Part shown: positions 27,166 to 34,585 of the stretch, one piece after another
Layout: every line of letters begins with the position of its first letter
How positions within the stretch are numbered: position 1 is the stretch's first letter
Assembly (NCBI RefSeq): GCF_010728725.1
Contig: NZ_AP022606.1
Coordinates: forward strand, 2,170,001 to 2,234,000
Reading direction: 5' to 3'
DNA length: 64,000 nucleotides
DNA from: Mycobacterium branderi
GTDB taxonomy: Bacteria; Actinomycetota; Actinomycetes; Mycobacteriales; Mycobacteriaceae
The notes under the pieces: model-generated
The model's database searches: none
What the model was told of the DNA's origin: nothing
Seen by the model: only the letters and a program-made list of their open reading frames with translations
Position numbers and translations under genes: made by a program

Positions 27166-28292
27166 GAGGACTCCTCACCCAACGCAAGAGCATCGGCGAT
27201 AGTGGCATCGAGCACCCGGCGCAGGGTTCGAGTGCGAAAATCACTGGACACGCAAGTGTAAAGCGCTGTGGTACTTGCATGTTCGTGGCCCATTTGATGC
27301 TGCACGAACATCGGATCCCAGCCATCTTCAATAAGATGGGTGGCATAGGAGCGGCGCAACGAGTGGATATCGAGCCCCGCCGATAACTCGAGATCAGTGC
27401 AGTAGCGGCGAAACCGCCGCAACAGGGTGTCTTCGGAGACCAAGGCTCCGCGCTCGCTGGGGAACAGATCAATGCCGTCATCCATATTGGGCTGCCCGTA
27501 GGCCAGCCAGTCACCGATGACCTCGGGTGTCCAATCGAAAACCGTCAGCACACTACGCCTTTTGTGCGGCGAACCCTTCTTGGCCTTGCCATAGCGCACG
27601 TGAACCAGGCCGTAGCGGCCGAACTCGCGGCCATGCGGATTACGAGCGAAGTCCACCGTCTGCAAATGGCGTAGCTCGTTAAACCGTAGGCCATAGGAGT
27701 AGGCCAGCTTAAACATCACTGAATCGCGGTAGGCCGGTAACCAGCCCTTCCGGGCGGAGGCGGCGATCAGCGCCACCCGGTCATCGGCGTGATCGAAGAA
27801 GTCCTGCAACTCGCGCTTGGTGAACGCTCGTTTGGTCGGCGCTTGCTCGTTGTCCTGGACGTGCGTGGCAGTGTTCCACTCGAAAAACACCTGGGCGGGA
27901 TGGGTACTAAACCGCTGCTCGCACAACCGATCCCAGCCATAGTCGGGATCGCTGACGTAAGAACAAAACAGCCGCAGCGCGTTCTGATAACCGCGGATCG
28001 TCGACTGCCTACGTCCGGACACCGAGCGCAGGTCGCTGAAGAACTCCTCAACCATCGCCGGCGTCCACGTCCACGGAAACTCATTCGTGTAGGAGATGAA
28101 CCGCTCCACCAGCCGAATCCGGCCCTCGATCGTGTCATGCGCCAAGTTCCGGCACAATTGCTGGTTACGCCAACCCTCCAGCATCTCCTGCACCGTCTGG
28201 ACTTCTGGATGCAGCAGCGGAACCGAACCCACGACGTACACGCGGCCACTCTTGTCGACGGCCAAAACGACCTCCACAACGGTCTCATCCAA
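27162..28292 (-). CDS. Tyrosine recombinase (phage-integrase family), copy B, intact
   Basis: The 376-aa enzyme has a SAM-like core-binding domain (residues about 32-115) and a catalytic domain with all active-site residues: Arg203 (GLRFNELR), the lysine region YGKAKKGS (235-241), His310 and Arg313 (HSLRRSY), His336 (MGHEHAS) and nucleophile Tyr345 (LYTCVS). The start is TTG 28292, also used by copy A. Directly upstream are TGATTCA-type repeats and, at about 208 and 234 bp, the palindrome and inverted repeat shared with copy A. It should cut and rejoin DNA at such a repeat, moving or inverting the module. Confidence 0.9.
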   Translation of the reverse strand: MDETVVEVVLAVDKSGRVYVVGSVPLLHPEVQTVQEMLEGWRNQQLCRNLAHDTIEGRIRLVERFISYTNEFPWTWTPAMVEEFFSDLRSVSGRRQSTIRGYQNALRLFCSYVSDPDYGWDRLCEQRFSTHPAQVFFEWNTATHVQDNEQAPTKRAFTKRELQDFFDHADDRVALIAASARKGWLPAYRDSVMFKLAYSYGLRFNELRHLQTVDFARNPHGREFGRYGLVHVRYGKAKKGSPHKRRSVLTVFDWTPEVIGDWLAYGQPNMDDGIDLFPSERGALVSEDTLLRRFRRYCTDLELSAGLDIHSLRRSYATHLIEDGWDPMFVQHQMGHEHASTTALYTCVSSDFRTRTLRRVLDATIADALALGEESS

Positions 28293-28499
28293 TGAATCAT
28301 TGAATCACCTGATGAATCAATACCACATCGGTACAGGTCCGTCCAGCCCATCGGAGCCGACATGTTGTGCGTGCCGCCGGTGCGCCACCTCAAGCAACCA
28401 CCGCGCGCACTGCCCTGATGACCTCAAACCAGCTGCTCGAAGCCAGTTTTCGTGTGAGCTGATCGACTCAGCGGCCGTGCCGCGAAGAGGCGGGATTGA

Positions 28500-28512
28500 T
28501 TCATCTGATGAA
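28500..28512. promoter_or_regulatory. Palindrome TTCATCTGATGAA, copy B
   Basis: Identical to the 13-mer at 3318-3330 and at the same distance (about 208 nt) from the recombinase start. The preservation of this site while flanking sequence has diverged argues for a function such as operator or recombinase arm site. Confidence 0.5.
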
Positions 28513-28525
28513 ATATGCGGTACTT

Positions 28526-28555
28526 TTTCATGGATATTGTAGATTATCCATGAAA
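28526..28555. repeat. Perfect 11-bp inverted repeat with 8-bp spacer, putative crossover site of copy B
   Basis: Arms TTTCATGGATA (28526-28536) and TATCCATGAAA (28545-28555) flank TTGTAGAT. Arm and spacer lengths fit a tyrosine-recombinase core. Position relative to the recombinase start (about 234 bp) equals that of the related repeat in copy A. Confidence 0.6.
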
Positions 28556-28694
28556 GGGCTTCGAAGTATGCTGCAGCACAGCATGTTTGCCTCTTCGTGA
28601 ATATCGAGTCGTACGCCCACTGTCCCGTTGGCGCGTAGCTCTCGGACAACGCCCTGTCCGCCTCTGAATGAGTCGTCGCCGTTGATTCTTACTC

Positions 28695-28771
28695 GGTAGC
28701 CGACCGAACAGGACTTGAACCCGCGCTCCCGCTGTATCAACCCGGCGCTTTACCAACTGCGCTATTAGCCC
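28695..28771 (-). tRNA. Degenerate tRNA-like sequence (possible Ile-GAT remnant)
   Basis: On minus, GGGCTAATA is followed by a D-arm (GCGC, AGTTGGTAAA, GCGC), a loop TTGATAC with GAT at the anticodon place, and a T-arm GCGGG-TTCAAGT-CCTGT. The anticodon stem pairs at three of five positions and the acceptor stem does not close. It is probably a decayed or plasmid-borne tRNA rather than a working one. Confidence 0.35.
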
Positions 28772-28842
28772 TAGACGCGGCAACCCGCGCAGGCCAGTCA
28801 CGGTGCACGGCCTGTGTCAGACGCAGATGGGACGATTGACAC

Positions 28843-29811
28843 GTGGAGGACGACCCGACCGACGACCAGGAGACCGTAACGTCCTGGACGAATCCATGGA
28901 TTGCCGAGTACAACAGCCGCCAAGCGATGCTGATGGAGATGCGAGCGTTTGAGGTCATCGCGATGACGCGCGATTTGAACTTGACCTCCTACGCGTTCAG
29001 CAAGAACGCCGAGGAGCTACAGAACCACATTTGGCGATACCCCGAGATTGGCCAGAGCCAGCCGTTCAACCCCGATGTGGGCGACCCATTCGGCATCGAG
29101 CTAGCCCGGCTGTTGGCGAACTTTCTCGCCTCGGTGAAGTCGCTTGTCTCAGGCCAGCGAGCGGTCCTACGCGACATCTGGCCGAAAATTGGAAAACAGC
29201 TCTCGGAGTTCGAGAGCGGCGAGTACACCACCAAGCGGCTCGCAGTATTCGAAGCAGACGAGGCGAAATTGCTTGAGGAACTGCGCAACTACTCCCAGCA
29301 CAAGTTCCTACCCTACTTGAATCCAGCATGGCAGTTCTCGCAGGCGATGCCGATGACGGAGTTTCAATTTCGGTTGCATGTTGAGCCGCTGCTGAAGTGG
29401 GATAGTCTGAACGCAGAAGTTCGCAAATATCTTCAGCGACAAGGTGATTCGATTGATCTGCTTCCGATCATCGGGCGCTACACGGCTGCGGTCCGAGAGT
29501 TCTACGGTTGGTTCTGGCTCAAGATCGATGAGAAGACGAAGCCTGAGCGCGTCGAATACGATGCGCACGTGGCCGAGTTGATGGTCTTCGGCGAAGAAGT
29601 GTTCTTGACACCCGATTGGATCCGGCGGCCTGGTGGAGAACAGCCGCCCGGTTGGAATGGTAAGCGATGGCGTCGCCGGTCGCTAGCGGAGATTCGCCAG
29701 AGACGCTGGGCGCTCGGACACCGATCGTTTCGTGGCATCACCGTAGACAATCAAGGCGGCGCTGAGGTTGGCGAGCACCCATGGACGCCGATCCTGTTGC
29801 GGGTTCCATAA
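28843..29811 (+). CDS. Hypothetical protein, unknown function
   Basis: The 322-aa frame starts at GTG 28843. It is soluble and rich in aromatic and charged residues (AFEVIAMTRDLNLTSYAFSK; ELQNHIWRYPEIGQSQPF; VREFYGWFWLKIDEKTKPER), mostly helical, with a basic C-terminus (GKRWRRRSLAEIRQRRWALG). No transmembrane segment, enzyme motif or repeat is seen. GC content is visibly lower than in neighbours, which suggests recent transfer. It lies between a recombinase module and a toxin-antitoxin pair, a typical place for defence or cargo genes; this is context only. Confidence 0.65.
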   Translation: MEDDPTDDQETVTSWTNPWIAEYNSRQAMLMEMRAFEVIAMTRDLNLTSYAFSKNAEELQNHIWRYPEIGQSQPFNPDVGDPFGIELARLLANFLASVKSLVSGQRAVLRDIWPKIGKQLSEFESGEYTTKRLAVFEADEAKLLEELRNYSQHKFLPYLNPAWQFSQAMPMTEFQFRLHVEPLLKWDSLNAEVRKYLQRQGDSIDLLPIIGRYTAAVREFYGWFWLKIDEKTKPERVEYDAHVAELMVFGEEVFLTPDWIRRPGGEQPPGWNGKRWRRRSLAEIRQRRWALGHRSFRGITVDNQGGAEVGEHPWTPILLRVP

Positions 29812-29871
29812 GCGGCGGTATATCCCGGAAGAGGTCGCCGCGAGCCGTGCGGAGAGCTTATAGGTCAGCTT

Positions 29872-29926
29872 TCTGGTGTAGTTTTCTGGTATATTGTTGG
29901 CTAGGTACGTGGTAGTGTCTGGTGTA
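29872..29926 (+). promoter_or_regulatory. Three TCTGGTRTA repeats upstream of the RES-Xre operon
   Basis: TCTGGTGTA at 29872, TCTGGTATA at 29885 and TCTGGTGTA at 29918 precede the antitoxin start by 36-90 nt. The AT-rich segment between them contains promoter-like TATATTG. Antitoxins of this class usually repress their own promoter, so these are likely operator iterons. Confidence 0.5.
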
Positions 29927-29961
29927 GACTAGGCGCCGAACTGGGAAATTGGAGATGTGAG

Positions 29962-30357
29962 ATGCCCGTCTTGACCGCCTCAGCAGCACAGCGACTCGAC
30001 GACGAGGCGGCGACGCGTTCGATCCGCGAGGTCGCCGCGTACTTGCAGGACGCGGTGGGTCAGCGGGTGGCCGCCGCCCTTGGGGGGCTGGCCGACGCTA
30101 AGCAAATCGGCCGCTACGCCCGCGAGAGCGGTCCTGAGCCCCACGGCGCGACCGAACGCCGGCTGCGCGAAGGCTACAAAGTCGTGAAAATGATCGTCGA
30201 CGCCTACGACGCCAAGACAGCGCGCGCGTGGCTGTTCGGCACTAACACGCGGCTAGATGACCGCGCGCCGATCGAGGTGCTCGGCGCCGCGACCGACACC
30301 GCGCAGTTCGCCATGGTTGTACGCGCCGCGCGGCAGGTCGCCAGCTTTCAGTCGTGA
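29962..30357 (+). CDS. Xre/MbcA/ParS-type antitoxin of a RES toxin
   Basis: The 131-aa protein follows GGAGATGTG 5 nt before ATG 29962. The N-terminal part is an Xre-like HTH (SIREVAAYLQDAVGQRVAAA; DAKQIGRYARESGPEPHGAT). The C-terminal part is the toxin-binding domain (REGYKVVKMIVDAYDAKTAR, AWLFGTNTRLDDRAPIEVLG) that inserts a helix into the RES active site. It overlaps the toxin gene by 4 bp. It should neutralise the toxin and repress the operon. Confidence 0.88.
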   Translation: MPVLTASAAQRLDDEAATRSIREVAAYLQDAVGQRVAAALGGLADAKQIGRYARESGPEPHGATERRLREGYKVVKMIVDAYDAKTARAWLFGTNTRLDDRAPIEVLGAATDTAQFAMVVRAARQVASFQS

Positions 30358-31031
30358 CCCAAAAGCCCAGCGACCTGCCAGCTCTGTGGCGGGTGGGCTA
30401 CTACGCCGATCCGTTCGGCTTCACCCCGTTGGATCTTTATTCGTTCAACCACCGGTTTGACGACATCCACCACCGATTCCGCACGCTCTACTGCGCCGCA
30501 TTGCCGGAAACGTGTCTGCGCGAGGTACTCGCTGACTTTCGCCCCGACCTCGACGCGATGCGCCGCCACGTTGAGCGCTATGGGCCTGAGGCCGCCGACG
30601 ACTTCACACCGGCGCCGGTGACCGCTAGGTGGCGCGCACAGCACGTCCTCGTTCCCGTCGATCTGCGGCTCGACGGCCCCCTCATCGATCTCACCGACTT
30701 GTCCACCCGCCAGAAGATCGAGGAACGTCACATCGAACTGCTGGTCGAGCACGGCCTGGAACACCTCGATCTACACGAGATCACAACAAGCCGCCGCGTG
30801 ATCACCCAGACGATCGCCGCGGACCTATTCGACCGAGGCGCCAGTGCCGTGCGCTTTCCGTCTCGCCTGGACGGCAACCCGTGCGTTGCGCTTTTCGAAA
30901 AGCGTGGCACCGTCAGCGCGGCCGGCGACCCCATCGCACTCACCGACCCACCGCCCGAAGCGCTCGCAACGGTTGCCGCGGCATGGGGGCTGGTGCTGGA
31001 GCCCGCGGCCGCAGCCAACTACGACAACTGA
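30354..31031 (+). CDS. RES-domain toxin (NAD+-degrading family)
   Basis: The 225-aa protein starts GTG 30354 inside the antitoxin stop. It has the three name-giving residues of the RES family: Arg13 (LWRVGYYADPFGFTPL), Glu57 (CLREVLADF) and a Ser in the C-terminal SRLDGNPCVALF segment. Known relatives (MbcT, ParT, Res) consume NAD+ by phosphorolysis or hydrolysis, or ADP-ribosylate a host enzyme. The pair could stabilise the island or abort infection. Confidence 0.88.
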   Translation: MTQKPSDLPALWRVGYYADPFGFTPLDLYSFNHRFDDIHHRFRTLYCAALPETCLREVLADFRPDLDAMRRHVERYGPEAADDFTPAPVTARWRAQHVLVPVDLRLDGPLIDLTDLSTRQKIEERHIELLVEHGLEHLDLHEITTSRRVITQTIAADLFDRGASAVRFPSRLDGNPCVALFEKRGTVSAAGDPIALTDPPPEALATVAAAWGLVLEPAAAANYDN

Positions 31032-31186
31032 ACTCCATGGCTGGCGTCAGCTAACGAACATCCGATGTGCTGAGATTGACCGCTTGCATCCTGCGGAGGG
31101 GAGGCGAGCGCAACTGACAGAGGTTCGAATCAGGCGATCAAACTCAGTCTGGACTTCGAATCCATGGGGCCAAAATGGGGCCAACG

Positions 31187-31217
31187 AATCAGATGAGCTG
31201 ATCCAACTCGTCTGATT
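31187..31217. repeat. Inverted repeat AATCAGATGAG / CTCGTCTGATT
   Basis: Arms of 11 bp pair at 10 positions around a 9-nt spacer, 54 bp before the tRNA-Phe fragment. The core AATCAGATGA resembles half of the palindrome found at both recombinase modules. It may be a terminator or an integrase arm site. Confidence 0.45.
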
Positions 31218-31270
31218 GACGGTCTCACGTCCGTCCTGACCAGCTGAAACACAAAGATGTAAGCCACAAC

Positions 31271-31320
31271 TCCGCCTGAAAAGCGGAAGGTCGCCGGTTC
31301 GATCCCGGCCCTGGCCACCA
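31271..31320 (+). other. 3' part of tRNA-Phe(GAA), island attachment-site scar
   Basis: The 50 nt run from the anticodon stem (TCCGC-CTGAAAA-GCGGA, anticodon GAA) through the T-arm (GCCGG-TTCGATC-CCGGC) to CCTGGCCACCA. As far as I recall this is identical to the mycobacterial tRNA-Phe 3' part. The D-arm and 5' half are missing. Integration into a tRNA gene leaves exactly such a 3' duplicate at the distal end of an island, so the island lies to the left. Confidence 0.8.
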
Positions 31321-32134
31321 AACATCAGTGCAGGTAGTGGGCTCAGCAGCATCACTCGACACCACCCGTGGCCGGGCCTTCGGCGATTTCATGCGGCCAA
31401 TATACGGCCAAGTCGCGGATTGGCCGCATGGCGGAAGATCGCCCACCATCAAACGAGCGGTTGTCAGGCCGCGACCGCTCTGGATTGCGCGCCAACCACA
31501 TCGCTAAGCGCGAGAACCGGTAGTGCTGCCATTGCTCGCTTCGGCTTCGTGGTGGATCCGGCGAGTGTGCTGGACGATCCTGTCCGATCGCGCTAGTCGT
31601 GCCATGGCCTACGTCGGCGGCCGTCACCAACGAAGCCGACCAATACCACCGCGGCGATGACACCGGTATCCACCAGATGCGCCGCGGCACCAAACACGCC
31701 GCCGCCCACGCCTTACACACGATCGCGACCGCCAACGACGACCGGGCCCGCACCATGCACACCGTCGCCGCGGCCACCGCGCGCAAGCCTGGAGCCGACA
31801 CACCGCCCAAAACCGCGCCCGCGAAGTCTCCTACCAACGCTTCATCGACGCCCGCCAGCAGGCCACTCGGCGCCAGCACAGCCGCAGCTGTGGCCGCAGC
31901 CAGGGATACGGGCTCGAATTGTGAACGCGGGGAACAACTTCAGGCAACAGAACCGGAAACCGTCTTGTGTTACCGCTCGCGCCGTGGCCTCGGCTCATCG
32001 ACGCGGAACACGTTTACCGGCAGACCCCGCATCGGAATCGCGCGGACCGCACCTGTTTCCTGCCAGGACAATGACTGCGACCCCAGCCTCTCGGCGCAAC
32101 CGCCCCTTCGATGACCTCGCTGGCCAGGGTGGGA
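31321..32134 (+). other. No confident gene; coding remnants at about 31599-31930
   Basis: From 31599 a plus frame reads TNEADQYHRGDDTGIHQMRR, then HALHTIATANDDRARTMHTV, and after a frame change at about 31790 NRAREVSYQRFIDARQQATR to a TGA at about 31923. It looks like a decayed gene of unknown family. A minus frame over the same bases is its antisense image. Nothing else was recognised. Confidence 0.3.
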
Positions 32135-32619
32135 GGTGAGGAGTTTGGTCGCTGATATCGAGCCTGGCTTTAGCTGCCGGGTCGTTAGCTGCCGCCTCGG
32201 TCACGGCGGCGACCGCGCGTACTGGGAGCTGAACACGGTGACGAAATCCAGTAGCGCCGCCTCGAGGGTCGCGCGATCGTCGAGCGCTGCACTCCATAGC
32301 ACAGAGACTGGCGGCGCCAGCCGCTCGCGGATGTGATCGCTCAGGCGAAGCACGAATGCCGAGCGAGCGGAAAATACAGATAGAACGTTGCCCGCCCAAG
32401 GCCTGCCTCGCGGACCAGCCGGGCGATGCTCACCTCGGCGAACGGCGTCCCGTCAGCGCACAACGTGTCAACGGCCGCAAACAGTCGCCGCTCGACGTCC
32501 GGGCGGCGTTCATCACGCGGCGCCCTGCCGCTGATCGCAGGATGCCCGCTGGTGAAGACATCTCGTCGAGGAGAATGCCCGGGGTGCAGCAGATTGCGGC
32601 TTCTCTCAGTCGCAGGCAA
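32135..32619 (-). pseudogene. TetR-family regulator, frameshifted
   Basis: The HTH is intact in the first frame: RPDVERRLFAAVDTL, then FAEVSIARLVREAGLGRATF and YLYFP. At about 32360 one base is missing. The next frame continues RSAFVLRLSDHIRERLAPPV, SVLWSAALDDRATLEAALLD, FVTVFSSQYARSPP and meets TGA; a second shift near 32210 restores VTEAAANDPAAKAR. The product would lack its ligand domain. The intended start is unclear (ATG 32619 is the first in frame). Confidence 0.7.
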
Positions 32620-33514
32620 TCACTTTGAAATGCCGGCCACTCATGATCATCCCCGGGTGAAACCCGAACATCTCCTTGTATGCATGGCTGAAGTGCGACG
32701 AATCGTGAAAACCGAACTCGTGGGCGAGCTCGGTGAGTAGCTGGCCTTCCGACCAGGCTGAAAGCGCTTTCCAGACCGCAGTTGTGCGGGCGAAGTGAGA
32801 CACCGTGTAGCCAACCTGTTCTTTGAACAGGTGCCGCAGGCGGTCGGGGGAGAGGTGGACCTCCTCGGCAATCGCGTTCAACGACACATCCTCCAGTCGG
32901 CGCTGCTGGATTACTCCCAACGCGGGCTCGACGCGAGGGTCGTAGTCCGGAGTGCATGGGTACACACCGGTTATGGCGTGCACCATGTCTCGCCGAAGAT
33001 CGGGAATCCCTTCACCGTCTAGCTCACCCACGTACGCCTGTTCCAGGCGCGGCATCAATGTGTCGAACACCTCCAGATCCAGCGGCACAACTGACTGGCC
33101 AGCCATGAACAGCGACAGCGTGGTGTACTCCGGCGTCGATACCGCCATGTCAAGCAGGACGTACCCGGAATTCCTGGCGATGATCTGGCGGCGACGAACG
33201 TCCGAAGACATCAGGACCGCGCGTGTTTTCAGCCATGAGCCGTTCGAGAACTCGATTTCGAAGGGCGCTCGCAGGGCGATCATCACCCGGATGGACGGGC
33301 GCCGGTTGGGTTGTTCCCCGTGGTCGACGATGAAACTGGGTGCCAGCAAAAGGATGCCGCGCGGCCAGTAGTAAATGACCGCACCTTCCGGGAACGACGC
33401 CTTGGCCTTTTGCCCTGGGTTGACGCGAGTGGCTGGCGCTCGTCCCGCTGTCTGACCGGAGTTGGTCTTCGCCACAGACGCAATTGTTAGCCACGCAGTG
33501 GCCGAGAGATGCAA
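32606..33514 (-). CDS. AraC-family transcriptional regulator
   Basis: The 302-aa protein has an unfamiliar N-terminal sensory part (residues about 40-190, with PRGILLLAPSFIVDHGEQPN and SVVPLDLEVFDTLMPRLEQA). The C-terminal double HTH is typical: LNAIAEEVHLSPDRLRHLFK, then the second HTH ELAHEFGFHDSSHFSHAYKE, MFGFHPG. It is divergent from the esterase-CoA transferase pair at 33635 and probably controls it. Upstream in-frame starts near 33494 and 33400 are possible. Confidence 0.85.
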   Translation of the reverse strand: MHLSATAWLTIASVAKTNSGQTAGRAPATRVNPGQKAKASFPEGAVIYYWPRGILLLAPSFIVDHGEQPNRRPSIRVMIALRAPFEIEFSNGSWLKTRAVLMSSDVRRRQIIARNSGYVLLDMAVSTPEYTTLSLFMAGQSVVPLDLEVFDTLMPRLEQAYVGELDGEGIPDLRRDMVHAITGVYPCTPDYDPRVEPALGVIQQRRLEDVSLNAIAEEVHLSPDRLRHLFKEQVGYTVSHFARTTAVWKALSAWSEGQLLTELAHEFGFHDSSHFSHAYKEMFGFHPGMIMSGRHFKVIACD

Positions 33515-33634
33515 AAAGCGGCTGACTTTTCTGATGGCCGGGGTCCTAGCCGCCTTCTACAAGCCCGCACTGCAAACCGCTGCATACGGTCGCCATTAGA
33601 AGTGCTGGACCTGTTGCCGCCGCGGAGGACATCA

Positions 33635-34585
33635 ATGACACAACGTAAGCAGTGCGTGGTCGGATCCGCGGGCAGGCTACGTCCAGACGTAGTGGCGCCG
33701 CAGGGGTCGCTGACCATCGGCGGGCGGCGCCGCACATTCATCACCGTCTCGGGCCGCATCCGACAGCGCCGCCCGGCGCTGGTGTTGATGTTGCACGGCA
33801 CGATGCAGACCGCCCGCAACATTCGTCCGTTTGCCGGATACAGCTTCGATACCTATGCGGTCGGTGGGCGGGTCGTGGTGATCTATCCCGATGCGATTCG
33901 CCGCGAATGGAACGGTGCCCGCAAGGCAATGATGCTGTCAGAACGCGCCAAGCACATCGACGACCTGGGCTTCATCCGTGGTGTCATCGGCCATGCAGTC
34001 GCTGCCGAAAACGTCGATCCCACAAAGGTTTTCGTGGCTGGGTTTTCGCTTGGCGGTCAGATGGCAATCCGGCTCATTCACGAAATCCCTGAACTACTCG
34101 CGGGAGCCGCGGTGCTGAGCGCAAATTTGCCCAGCCCGGACAACTTTGTCGTTGACCGAGACGCCGAACTTGCTTTGCCCGTATTGACAATCCACGGCAC
34201 CGCCGACCCACTTGCACCGTTCAACGGTGGTGCGGTCGGCTTCCACGGACATCTCCTGAAGGGCATACACCTATCAGCGCCGGAAACCGCCAGATACTTC
34301 GCCGCACGCAACGGCATCACCGGCGCGCCGACCATCACGCAGCTGCCGCATCAGCGCGTTCCCGGTAAACCAACGTCCGTGGCTCGCCACGACTACGCGA
34401 GGCCCGGTGGTCTGCCTGTCCGGTTCTATACCGTGCACGGCGGGGGCCATGTGCTCCCAAATCCCACACACACATTCGCGCAATGGTTTTGGGGACCGTC
34501 GACCCGCGATATTTGTGCCGCCGATGCGGTTGCCGACTTCTTCGGCCTACCTGTAGCAATCCCCGGAAGAGAGGCGACAACATGA
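33635..34585 (+). CDS. Secreted-type esterase/PHB-depolymerase-like alpha/beta hydrolase (LpqC family)
   Basis: ATG 33635 follows GGAGG by 6 nt and gives 316 aa. The fold markers are LVLMLHGTMQTARNIRPFAG (oxyanion strand), the nucleophile elbow GFSLGG, LTIHGTADPLAPFNG with the Asp, and HGGGHVLP with the His. This set is typical of feruloyl-esterase/PHB-depolymerase-like enzymes. No clear signal peptide is seen, unlike many relatives. The stop overlaps the following CoA-transferase start (ATGA), so the two are co-translated. The substrate would be an ester yielding an acid that the next enzyme activates. Confidence 0.82.
   Translation: MTQRKQCVVGSAGRLRPDVVAPQGSLTIGGRRRTFITVSGRIRQRRPALVLMLHGTMQTARNIRPFAGYSFDTYAVGGRVVVIYPDAIRREWNGARKAMMLSERAKHIDDLGFIRGVIGHAVAAENVDPTKVFVAGFSLGGQMAIRLIHEIPELLAGAAVLSANLPSPDNFVVDRDAELALPVLTIHGTADPLAPFNGGAVGFHGHLLKGIHLSAPETARYFAARNGITGAPTITQLPHQRVPGKPTSVARHDYARPGGLPVRFYTVHGGGHVLPNPTHTFAQWFWGPSTRDICAADAVADFFGLPVAIPGREATT

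Noticed and set aside
31047..31355. Minus frame containing GRDRTGDLPLF
   Set aside because: This peptide is the well-known false translation of the antisense of a tRNA 3' end; the tRNA-Phe fragment explains it.
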